Of a stretch of DNA of 23,796 bases, positions 18,164-23,796 are shown piece after piece. A program made the position numbers and the translations under genes. Location of the stretch: contig JBBECF010000115.1 of NCBI GenBank assembly GCA_040881945.1, forward strand, positions 1-23,796, in the 5' to 3' direction. Source of the DNA: JBBECF01 sp040881945. GTDB lineage: Bacteria; Pseudomonadota; Alphaproteobacteria; Dongiales; Dongiaceae. A model generated the notes under the pieces. That model ran no database searches. It was not told where the DNA came from and saw only the letters and a program-made list of their open reading frames with translations. Every line of letters starts with the position of its first letter. The stretch's first letter is position 1.

Positions 18164-19225
18164 TCAAGGAAGGTCGGGCGGTTTGGCTGCGGCCGGGGCG
18201 CGCAGGAACGACAGCAATGTAAAGCGGCGGCCGCGTGTGACCGGCAGCGCCTCGTGCAACAGCGAGCACGAGAACACGATCGCCGCGCCGGTCTCCGGGC
18301 GATAGAGGTGCGGTCCGTATTCGGGAAACCGAAGGTTGCCGCCATCGTGGCCCTCGCTGTTCAGGTTCAGGGTCAAGGCGAAGCGGCGGTCGGCCGTGCC
18401 CGGGCTCAAATTGTCGCGGTGGACGCGGAAATAATCGCCGCGCGCGGCGTCGTAACAGGTGACAAGGAACCGGTCGAAGCGAAACCGATTGAACCCGAAG
18501 GCCTTGTCCAGCTCGGGCGCCAAGCGGCGGCCGATCACATCGACCAGGACGCGCAGCAGCGCGGGATCCATGATCGAATGATCGCGCCGTTTCTTCATGC
18601 CGTGATAGACGCGGTCGATCTCCTCGCCGGCGATCATCGATGTGACGGTGCCTTCGTCGTGCCCTTCGGTCTCCCAGCGGCCGATCAGATCCTCGCACGC
18701 CCCGCGGTCGAGCACCTGCGGGACGACGAGGACGGGGGCGACCGCCGCCAGGCGAAGCGCCTCGGCCGGCCGGCGCAGCTCGGCGAGACGCAGCAGCGCC
18801 CAGTCTGCCTGTCCGATCGCATTGCCGCGCAGGTCCAGGAGCCGCTGATTGGGGTCGAGCAGAAAGCAGGCGGCGCCGCCGGCGTCGAGTCCGGCGGCGG
18901 CGCGGAACCCGGCGGTCACGGCGCCCTCCGGATCGGCCAACAGCGGGGCCGCCAGGTCGAGGTCGCCGGCGAGCGCCGCCGTCTCGGCGACGCTCGCGCG
19001 ATTGATCAGAAAGAGGTCGATGCCCGCGGCGGCGAACGCCGCCTGCGACTGGGCGAACACACGCAATTCGGCGAGATCGGCGGCGCGCTCGGCCGCGCAG
19101 AGGAACAGCACGACCGGGTTGCCCTTGACCCGCTCGTAGAACATCTGGAATTTGCCGTGCCGGTCGGGCAGGACGAAATTCGGCGCCCGGTCGCCAACGG
19201 TCAGCCTTGCCGCCGGCTGCCGCAT
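18164..19225 (-). CDS. Redoxin-like / 2-oxoglutarate-Fe(II) oxygenase fusion protein
   Basis: This 353-residue protein has two domains. Residues 1-150 look like an AhpC/TSA-type redoxin (VGDRAPNFVLPDRHGKFQMFY, VVLFLCAAE). The peroxidatic cysteine motif is not conserved, since a Cys stands at 43 in place of the usual TxxC. Residues about 165-345 form a prolyl-4-hydroxylase-like oxygenase. Iron ligands are His269 and Asp271 (VHRDN) and His324 (LLHEAL); the 2-oxoglutarate-binding arginine is probably Arg334 in RGRRFTLLSFL. GGNLRFPEYG is typical of the family. It should therefore hydroxylate a protein or small substrate that is not known. There is no signal peptide. The ribosome-binding site is weak. 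It is inserted between the DUF3576 lipoprotein gene (43 nt) and leuS (76 nt). Confidence 0.88.
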   Translation of the reverse strand: MRQPAARLTVGDRAPNFVLPDRHGKFQMFYERVKGNPVVLFLCAAERAADLAELRVFAQSQAAFAAAGIDLFLINRASVAETAALAGDLDLAAPLLADPEGAVTAGFRAAAGLDAGGAACFLLDPNQRLLDLRGNAIGQADWALLRLAELRRPAEALRLAAVAPVLVVPQVLDRGACEDLIGRWETEGHDEGTVTSMIAGEEIDRVYHGMKKRRDHSIMDPALLRVLVDVIGRRLAPELDKAFGFNRFRFDRFLVTCYDAARGDYFRVHRDNLSPGTADRRFALTLNLNSEGHDGGNLRFPEYGPHLYRPETGAAIVFSCSLLHEALPVTRGRRFTLLSFLRAPAAAKPPDLP

Positions 19226-19268
19226 GGATCGCTAAAGACGCGCCGCCGGCCGCCGCCGCGGCCCCCGG

Positions 19269-19820
19269 TCATTCGCCCTGCTGGGCGATGCGCATCTGCC
19301 GGGCGCTGGTCAGGATGGCGTTTTCCAGTTTGGTCGCCGTGTTCTCCTCGACCGCCGCGTCGATCCAGCCGGCGGCCCCGGCGAGCTGCTGCCGGAACAC
19401 CGAGGCGCGCACGGCGTCGGCGCGCAGCGACCGGCCCAGGATATAGACGTTCACCTTGAATCGCTCGTTCGGCGATTGCGGCGGCGAGTACCAATCCGTG
19501 ATGATGACGCCGCCGAACGGGTCGGCGGACACCAGCGGCATGAAGGAAATCGTATCGAGCGACGCGCGCCACAGGAAGCTATTGACGCCGATGCCGCCGC
19601 CGGCGCCGTCTGCCTGCTCCTTCTTGCCGCCGAAAGTCAGGCCGCCCTCGCCGAAGATCGATTCCGGCTCTTCGTATTGCGGCGCGCTTTCGCCGTGCTG
19701 GCGCGACATGACCTTGCGCTGCTCGGCGCTGGCGCAACCGACCACGCCGGCCATGGCCGCCGCGACGACGAAGACGCGGGCGTAATGGCGCATGGCCGCC
19801 GCCCCGACCCTGTTCGGCAT
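19269..19820 (-). CDS. DUF3576 family lipoprotein
   Basis: This predicted lipoprotein has 183 residues. The signal sequence MRHYARVFVVAAAMAGVVGC ends in a lipobox (Cys29 when started at 19820, Cys20 when started at 19793). The mature part contains GGIGVNSFLWRASLDTISFMPL, SADPFGGVIITDWYS and RFKVNVYILGRSLRADAVRASVFRQ-type segments of DUF3576. The family is widespread in alphaproteobacteria, often next to leuS and lptE, and its molecular function is not known; an envelope role is inferred from the lipobox and neighbours. I choose the ATG at 19818-19820 because GGAAGG lies upstream of it, although the spacing is long. The ATG at 19793 is the main alternative. It probably heads the operon ending in holA. 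Confidence 0.85.
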   Translation of the reverse strand: MPNRVGAAAMRHYARVFVVAAAMAGVVGCASAEQRKVMSRQHGESAPQYEEPESIFGEGGLTFGGKKEQADGAGGGIGVNSFLWRASLDTISFMPLVSADPFGGVIITDWYSPPQSPNERFKVNVYILGRSLRADAVRASVFRQQLAGAAGWIDAAVEENTATKLENAILTSARQMRIAQQGE

Positions 19821-19873
19821 CAATCGAACGGTCCTTCCTATGATCCTGAGGAGAAAGCTAAAAAGCCCGCGGC

Positions 19874-19903
19874 ACTGTAGCGCAGAGCGGGGCCGCAAGG
19901 CAA
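19874..19903 (-). promoter_or_regulatory. Candidate promoter for the DUF3576-oxygenase-leuS-lptE-holA set
   Basis: On the minus strand TTGCCT (19898-19903) and TACAGT (19874-19879) are 18 nt apart, about 55 nt upstream of the DUF3576 start. Both boxes are moderate matches to the sigma-70 consensus. The position at the head of the set supports it. Confidence 0.4.
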
Positions 19904-20004
19904 CAGCCTGCAACTTCGCCCTTTTCTTGCAGGCGCGGGATGCCTTATCAAGCGGCGTCTTCGCGATTTCGACAAGCGGCGGCAACAGCGGCGGCGACAC
20001 GAAC

Positions 20005-20841
20005 ATGGGCAAGATCGTCTGGATCGCGTCCTATCCGAAGTCGGGCAACACCTGGCTGCGCGCGTTCCTGCACAACCTGCTGCGCAATCCCAAGGAAGCC
20101 TACGACATCAACAAATTAACCGACTTCACCCTGGGCGATTCGCAGGCCCACTGGTACCAACGCTTCGATCCCCGGCCGGCGACCGAGTACAGCAAGGAAG
20201 ACCTGGCGCGGCTGCGGCCGCGGGTGCATGAGCTGTTCACCCGGACCTCGCCGGATTCCGTCTTCGTCAAGACCCACCAGGCCCTCGTCGAATGGGGCGG
20301 CGCCCCGATGATCACGATGGAATGCACCGCCGGCGCCTTCTACGTCGTGCGCAATCCGCTCGACGTGGTCATTTCGCACAGCCATCACTACGGCTACAGC
20401 ATCGACGAAACCATCGCCATCATGGCGGCGCGCGGCTCGCAAACCCGTGCCGCCCAAACCCATGTGCCGGAGCTGCACGGGTCGTGGACCGAGAACGTGG
20501 CGAGCTGGACCGCGCGGCCGCATCCGGGGCTGCACGTCGTGCGCTACGAGGACATGCAGGATCGACCGTACGCGACCTTCAAGGGGGTCGTGGATTTCCT
20601 TCGCCTGCCGGCGCCGCGGGCGCGGATCGAACGGGCGATCCGCCGATCGTCGTTCAAGGTGCTGCAGGAGCAGGAGCGCCGTCAGGGCTTCCGCGAGAAG
20701 AGCGGCTCGGCCGACCTGTTCTTCCGCGCCGGCACGGCCGGCCAATGGCGCCGCGTCCTGACGGCGGCGCAGGTCGAGGCCGTGGTCGCGGCCCACCGCG
20801 AGCAGATGGCCCGCTTCGGCTACTGGCCGTTGCCGCACTGA
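20005..20841 (+). CDS. PAPS-dependent sulfotransferase domain protein
   Basis: This cytoplasmic sulfotransferase of 278 residues would transfer sulfate from PAPS to an unknown acceptor. The 5'-phosphosulfate loop is YPKSGNTWL (10-18), the 3'-phosphate motif is VVRNPLDVVIS (Arg116 and Ser124), and the C-terminal GxxGxW motif is GTAGQW (243-248). His91 in VFVKTH is placed as the catalytic base of cytosolic sulfotransferases. This pattern is closer to the eukaryotic-type SULT fold than to NodH or Stf0. The ATG at 20005 is chosen because MGKIVWIASYPKSG is the usual beginning; the longer open frame from 19792 overlaps the divergent lipoprotein gene. The ribosome-binding site is weak. No PAPS-synthesis or glycolipid genes are adjacent. 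Confidence 0.92.
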   Translation: MGKIVWIASYPKSGNTWLRAFLHNLLRNPKEAYDINKLTDFTLGDSQAHWYQRFDPRPATEYSKEDLARLRPRVHELFTRTSPDSVFVKTHQALVEWGGAPMITMECTAGAFYVVRNPLDVVISHSHHYGYSIDETIAIMAARGSQTRAAQTHVPELHGSWTENVASWTARPHPGLHVVRYEDMQDRPYATFKGVVDFLRLPAPRARIERAIRRSSFKVLQEQERRQGFREKSGSADLFFRAGTAGQWRRVLTAAQVEAVVAAHREQMARFGYWPLPH

Positions 20842-20886
20842 GAGCCTCTGAATGTAATGTGTGCCGAAGACCGGGATCGGTATCGT

Positions 20887-21012
20887 GCGTCCTTCGAGAC
20901 GGCCGCTGGCGCGGCCTCCTCAGGATGAGGATATTCCCCAATCCCATCAATAACTTACCTCATCCTGAGGAACGCCCCCGAGCGACGCGAGGGGGCGCGT
21001 CTCGAAGGACGC
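20887..21012. repeat. Inverted pair of REP-like palindromic elements
   Basis: Two units face each other. Outer arms GCGTCCTTCGAGACG (20887-20901) and CGTCTCGAAGGACGC (20998-21012) are perfect complements. Inner arms CCTCAGGATGAGG (20918-20930) and CCTCATCCTGAGG (20958-20970) are also perfect complements. Each unit has its own inner palindrome: GGCCGC/GCGGCC in the left unit, CGCCCCC/GGGGGCG in the right. A 27-nt AT-rich spacer separates them. These end sequences are those of the dispersed intergenic palindromes common in alphaproteobacteria such as Bradyrhizobium. It has no coding capacity. Confidence 0.85.
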
Positions 21013-21094
21013 GATGACGTCATGCAATAATTTCACAAGCTCTGAGATCAGGTTTCAACGACCCCTACGGGTCAACCGGCGCGGCCGAAAACCG

Positions 21095-21116
21095 ACTGTG
21101 GCAATTTCGCCACAGT
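21095..21116. promoter_or_regulatory. Operator-like palindrome upstream of the porin promoter
   Basis: ACTGTGGC and GCCACAGT form perfect 8-bp arms around AATTTC. The centre lies about 45 bp upstream of the candidate -35 of the porin gene, a usual place for an activator site. There is no T-run, so it is not a standard terminator. Confidence 0.5.
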
Positions 21117-21151
21117 ATTGTCAAAAAGCCACGAATTTGCCGCGAAGTTGC

Positions 21152-21179
21152 TTGACCGTTTACCATGATGCCATAGGAT
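21152..21179 (+). promoter_or_regulatory. Candidate porin promoter
   Basis: TTGACC (21152-21157) is followed after 16 nt by TAGGAT (21174-21179). The -35 is 5/6 and the -10 is 4/6 to consensus. Transcription would start near 21186 and give an untranslated leader of about 150 nt. Confidence 0.45.
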
Positions 21180-21240
21180 TTCGCTCGTACCGGCCCGTCG
21201 CAGCGGGGGAATCGTTGGCCGAGCGCAAGGGGGCAATTCT

Positions 21241-21271
21241 CCGGCAAGGTTAAGGTTGCTGCGGTTGCCGG
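21241..21271 (+). repeat. Inverted repeat in the presumed porin mRNA leader
   Basis: CCGGCAA (21241-21247) and TTGCCGG (21265-21271) can pair around a 17-nt loop. It lies about 65 nt before the porin start codon, so it could fold in the leader RNA. The arms are short and may be chance. Confidence 0.3.
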
Positions 21272-21335
21272 GCGCGGTACTGGGGTGGTCGGCATTTCTA
21301 GGATGTCGGCCGATGGCAACAAGAGGGACAACACA

Positions 21336-22475
21336 ATGAAGCATCTTCTTCTCGGAACCACCGCCCTGGTGGCCGCCGGGTTCATGGTCGGGGAGGCCTA
21401 TGCCGCCGATCCGATCAAGCTCGGCATCGGGGGATACGCGCGCGGCGCCGGCGGCGTCGTCCTCGGCGATGACGACAGCCTCGGCGAGAGCGGCGCGGGC
21501 AGGACCAACGGGCGCTTCCGTTGGGACGCCGAGGTGCACTTCAAGGGCGAGACGACGCTCGACAACGGCATCACCGTCGGCGCGCGCATCGAGCTCGAAG
21601 GCCAGAACGCCGGTGACCAGATCGACGAAGCGTTCGTCGACTTCTCCGGCGGCTTCGGCGAGGTCCGCTTCGGGCAGTTCAACGAAGCGGCGCTGCAGTT
21701 CTGCGTCGGCGATCCGGGCAACGTGACGGCCAATTTCGGCGCCAATTCGCCGAACGAAGCCTTCAGCAACGAAGGCGTAAACGGCTTGGCCCCGGTTACC
21801 TCGCTCGGCACCTGCTATGGCGTGGTCGGCGACGACCTGAACCTGACCTACTTCTCGCCGGTCTTCGGCGGCTTCCAGTTCGGCGTCTCCTACCAGCCGA
21901 ACGCGCCGGACCAGGACACCGGTCCGGGCGGCGGGACGTTCGCCAAGGGCACACCCGCACAGCGCGATATCTTCTCGGCCGGCGCCACCTTCTCGCGCGA
22001 CTTCGACAATGTGAGCCTGCTCGTCGGCGGCGGCGCGAGCTTCGTCGGCAAGGATGACAGCGACCCCAATGAGGCGACGTTCTACCAGGCCGGCTTCCAG
22101 GTCGGCTTCGGCGGCTTCTCCGTCGGCGCCGCGGGATCGGTCGGCAACGATTATCAGGACTCTTGGGGCAGCACCACACCCACGGGCCTTGTCGTGGCTA
22201 CCAACTCCGACTACTGGACCGCGCAGGTCGGCGGCAGCTACACCTTCGAGGCGTGGAGCGTCGGCCTCGAATGGACGCATGGCGAGTTCGAAATCGCCAG
22301 CAGTAGCGACGAGGACACGGTGGACCACATCGCGCTGACCGGCTCCTACGCGTTGGGGCCCGGCATCGCGATCGAGGGTGCGGCCTCGTATGTCGACTAC
22401 AACGACGACGACAACGTTGAAAATGCCGAATACAACGCCTTCACGCTCGCGACCGGCTTCGCCATCAGCTTCTGA
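21336..22475 (+). CDS. Outer-membrane porin
   Basis: This trimeric-type general porin has 379 residues and forms a beta-barrel for passive diffusion. The signal peptide MKHLLLGTTALVAAGFMVGEAYA is probably cleaved before ADP at residue 24. The mature part is Gly/Asp rich with alternating strands (FRWDAEVHFKGETTL, ITVGARIELEG, FGEVRFGQF) and ends in phenylalanine (GFAISF), the signal for the BAM insertion machinery. Cys123 and Cys160 bracket the likely constriction-loop region and could form a disulfide. The ATG at 21336 is preceded by AAGAGGGA; an upstream in-frame ATG lacks a signal peptide start. It stands alone, with its own leader and a strong terminator, so it is probably highly expressed. 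The pore substrate is unknown. Confidence 0.93.
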   Translation: MKHLLLGTTALVAAGFMVGEAYAADPIKLGIGGYARGAGGVVLGDDDSLGESGAGRTNGRFRWDAEVHFKGETTLDNGITVGARIELEGQNAGDQIDEAFVDFSGGFGEVRFGQFNEAALQFCVGDPGNVTANFGANSPNEAFSNEGVNGLAPVTSLGTCYGVVGDDLNLTYFSPVFGGFQFGVSYQPNAPDQDTGPGGGTFAKGTPAQRDIFSAGATFSRDFDNVSLLVGGGASFVGKDDSDPNEATFYQAGFQVGFGGFSVGAAGSVGNDYQDSWGSTTPTGLVVATNSDYWTAQVGGSYTFEAWSVGLEWTHGEFEIASSSDEDTVDHIALTGSYALGPGIAIEGAASYVDYNDDDNVENAEYNAFTLATGFAISF

Positions 22476-22506
22476 TCTCGGCTGATCGGACGAGCCTAAG
22501 ACGACG

Positions 22507-22542
22507 GCAGGGGCGGGTCTCGGACCCGCCCCTGCTTTTTCT
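22507..22542 (+). terminator. Rho-independent terminator of the porin gene
   Basis: A perfect 13-bp GC-rich stem (22507-22519 with 22523-22535) closes a TCG loop and is followed by TTTTTCTT. It begins 32 nt after the porin stop. It is the clearest intrinsic terminator in the window. Confidence 0.95.
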
Positions 22543-22570
22543 TGCCCGCCCGCGGCGCCTGTCGCATTGT
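22542..22570 (+). promoter_or_regulatory. Weak candidate promoter for yggS
   Basis: TTGCCC (22542-22547) and CATTGT (22565-22570) are 17 nt apart, directly after the porin terminator and 35 nt before the yggS start. Because the terminator would block read-through, some promoter is expected here, but the match to consensus is modest. Confidence 0.3.
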
Positions 22571-22605
22571 GGCGTGGCCCGTTTCACCGGAGCCTTCCGC
22601 GAACG

Positions 22606-23295
22606 ATGGTCGAGACCACCGGCGAGGCCCGACACGCCGCCGACTCCGATACCGTCGCCGCCCGTCTGGCGGGCGTGCGGACGCGGATCGCCGCCGCCGC
22701 CGAGGGGCGGCCGGTGGCGCTGGTCGCGGTCGGCAAGTCGCAGCCGCCCGAGGCGCTGGTCGAGGCGTTGGCCGCCGGGCAGCGCATCTTCGGCGAGAAC
22801 CGGGTGCAAGAGGCGCAGCGCAAATGGCCGACGCTCAAAGGCGCCTACCCGGATATCGAACTGCACCTGATCGGCCCGCTGCAGAGCAATAAGGTCAAGG
22901 ACGCGCTGGCGCTGTTCGACGTCATCGAGACCGTCGACCGGGCGAAGCTGGCGCGGGCGCTGGCCGCCGAGATGGCGCATAGCGGCCGCCGCCCGGCCTG
23001 CTACATCCAGGTCAATACCGGCGAGGAGCCGCAGAAGGCCGGGGTCCTGCCGGCCGAGGCCGAGGCCTTCATCGCGCTCGCCCGCGACGCGCTTGGCCTG
23101 CCGGTCGTCGGGCTGATGTGCCTCCCGCCGCTGGACGAAGAGCCGGCGCCGCATTTCGCGCTTCTCGCCGAGATTGCCCGGCGCACTCGCCTGTCGGTCC
23201 TCAGCATGGGCATGAGCGCCGATTTCGAGACCGCGATCCGCCTGGGCGCCACGCATGTCCGCGTCGGCACCGCGATCTTCGGCGAGCGGAAATAG
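22606..23295 (+). CDS. yggS: YggS family pyridoxal-phosphate homeostasis protein
   Basis: This PLP-binding, alanine-racemase-like barrel protein (PLPBP family) buffers pyridoxal phosphate and affects amino-acid balance; it has no known enzymatic activity. It has 229 residues. The PLP lysine lies in VALVAVGKSQPPEAL, where the family usually reads AVSKT. Other hallmarks are FGENRVQEA, HLIGPLQSNKVKDAL, YIQVNTGEEPQKAG, LMCLPP and the signature SMGMSADFETAIRLGATHVRVG. An in-frame GTG at 22567 would overlap the candidate promoter, so ATG 22606 is preferred. Its GGAG ribosome-binding site is somewhat distant. It is transcribed toward the partial L,D-transpeptidase gene, with a hairpin repeat between. 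Confidence 0.95.
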   Translation: MVETTGEARHAADSDTVAARLAGVRTRIAAAAEGRPVALVAVGKSQPPEALVEALAAGQRIFGENRVQEAQRKWPTLKGAYPDIELHLIGPLQSNKVKDALALFDVIETVDRAKLARALAAEMAHSGRRPACYIQVNTGEEPQKAGVLPAEAEAFIALARDALGLPVVGLMCLPPLDEEPAPHFALLAEIARRTRLSVLSMGMSADFETAIRLGATHVRVGTAIFGERK

Positions 23296-23307
23296 CGAAG
23301 TAAATTG

Positions 23308-23369
23308 AACCACAGAGACTCAGAGGCACAGAGATTTTGTTTGTTCTTTTTCTCTGTGTCTCTGTGGTT
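23308..23369. repeat. Inverted repeat element, possible bidirectional terminator
   Basis: AACCACAGAGAC (23308-23319) pairs perfectly with GTCTCTGTGGTT (23358-23369). Inner arms ACAGAGA (23328-23334) and TCTCTGT (23351-23357) extend the stem around a T-rich 16-nt loop, leaving an 8-nt bulge on the left. The accacagagacacagag type of sequence recurs as a dispersed repeat in many bacterial genomes. Here it fills the gap between two convergent genes. Its right edge reaches into the TAA stop codon of the minus-strand gene. Confidence 0.8.
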
Positions 23370-23796
23370 AAGACTCTTCCGCCGCCACGCACAGGCGGTC
23401 GCCGGGCCGGGCCTCGGCGAGCACCGCCAGCAAGTCATCGCGCGCCAAGGCGACGCAGCCTTCGGTCGGCCGATAGTCGGACGCCGCGACGTGCAGGAAG
23501 ACGGCGCTGCCGCACCCGGGCACGACCGGGTCGTCGTTGTGGCCCAACACCACGATCAGGTCGTAGACACCGTCGGCCCGCCACAGCCGCTCGTGGCGCG
23601 CCGCATAGGGCAGCCGCACCGGGCGGTTGTACATCGGATCGGCGGGGTCGTCGCACCAGCCGTCCTGGGGGCCGAGCGCCGCCGCGGGCAGGGCGGTCGG
23701 CGGCCGCGCCAACCGGTCGGCGCGGTAGAGGACGCGGCGCAAGCCAAAGCAACCGGCGGGCGTGACGCCGTCGCCCTCGCGCTTGTCGGCGCGGAT
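23368..23796 (-). CDS. L,D-transpeptidase (YkuD-like) catalytic domain protein, partial at the window edge
   Basis: The frame is open to the last base of the window, giving 142 C-terminal residues; the start lies outside. The visible part begins KREGDGVTPAGCFGLRRVLY, followed by VYDLIVVLGHNDDPVVPGCGSAVFLHVA and TEGCVALARDDLLAVL. This is the layout of the YkuD-type domain of COG3786 proteins, with the catalytic cysteine in TEGCVAL where classic YkuD members read S/T-H-G-C. Such enzymes cross-link peptidoglycan or attach proteins to it, but this subgroup is poorly studied. Any signal peptide would be in the missing part. The TAA stop (23368-23370) lies at the edge of the inverted repeat. Confidence 0.85.
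   Translation of the reverse strand: MRADKREGDGVTPAGCFGLRRVLYRADRLARPPTALPAAALGPQDGWCDDPADPMYNRPVRLPYAARHERLWRADGVYDLIVVLGHNDDPVVPGCGSAVFLHVAASDYRPTEGCVALARDDLLAVLAEARPGDRLCVAAEES

Larger units (their letters stand above)
20842..21335. other. Gene-free region between sulfotransferase and porin
   Basis: About 490 bp without a convincing gene. It holds, in order, an inverted REP pair (20887-21012), a TGACGTCA octamer (21015-21022), an 8-bp-stem palindrome (21095-21116), a candidate porin promoter (21152-21179) and a 7-bp inverted repeat in the presumed porin leader (21241-21271). From about 21013 on it is visibly more AT-rich than the genes. A 79-codon open frame at 21014-21253 has no ribosome-binding site or recognisable content. 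Confidence 0.85.

Noticed and set aside
19792..20004. Longer N-terminus for the sulfotransferase
   Set aside because: It overlaps the divergent lipoprotein gene and its promoter, and sulfotransferases normally start just before the YPKSGNTW motif.
21014..21253. 79-codon open frame starting at the edge of the REP pair
   Set aside because: No ribosome-binding site, no domain, and it overlaps the operator-like palindrome and promoter of the porin.
22578..22592. Third parS near CCCGTTTCACCGGAG
   Set aside because: Only a half-site; the GTGAAAC half is missing.

Overview
This window is a GC-rich chromosomal segment from an alphaproteobacterium, most likely Rhodospirillales-like. The main evidence is the block mnmE-mnmG-rsmG-parA-parB facing holA-lptE-leuS, with rho nearby. 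This arrangement is typical of alphaproteobacterial chromosomes near the origin. Two ParB-binding parS sites confirm that this is the chromosome partition locus. The contig looks like a draft or metagenome assembly, because it contains a run of exactly 100 N inside a gene.

Layout. (1) 1-543: the 3' part of rho. (2) 565-7677, minus strand: a run of metabolic and transport genes, read in transcription order as a DUF255/YyaL thioredoxin-domain protein (interrupted by the N gap), an O6-alkylguanine-DNA alkyltransferase, a dienelactone hydrolase, a quinone oxidoreductase, and a polar amino-acid ABC transporter (binding protein, permease, ATPase). (3) 7750-8363, plus strand: a small DUF6489-like protein and a thioredoxin-like [2Fe-2S] ferredoxin, overlapping by 4 nt. 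(4) 8386-13977, plus strand: mnmE, parS, mnmG, rsmG (with a second parS inside it), parA and parB. The genes from mnmG to parB overlap in a chain. (5) 13952-19820, minus strand: DUF3576 lipoprotein, a redoxin-like/2OG-Fe(II) oxygenase fusion, leuS, lptE and holA. The 3' end of holA overlaps that of parB. (6) 20005-20841: a PAPS-type sulfotransferase, followed by about 490 bp without a gene that holds an inverted REP pair, an operator-like palindrome and a candidate promoter. (7) 21336-22475: an outer-membrane porin with a textbook terminator. (8) 22606-23295: yggS. (9) 23368-23796, minus strand: a partial L,D-transpeptidase-like gene.

How the genes fit together. MnmE and MnmG jointly modify tRNA wobble uridines, RsmG methylates 16S rRNA, and ParA, ParB and parS segregate the chromosome. 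The opposing operon supplies leucyl-tRNA synthetase, LPS-transport lipoprotein LptE and the DNA polymerase III delta subunit. The minus-strand genes between rho and mnmE are an accessory insertion into a usually compact neighbourhood.

No CRISPR array, phage, transposase or toxin-antitoxin module is visible, and I do not claim a new defence or mobile system. The points most worth a second look are: a parS palindrome abutting a near-consensus promoter for an apparently leaderless mnmG; a second parS written into the VSRET codons of rsmG; AT-rich rare-codon patches in mnmE and parA; the redoxin-oxygenase fusion beside leuS; and repeat elements at the gene ends on the right side.
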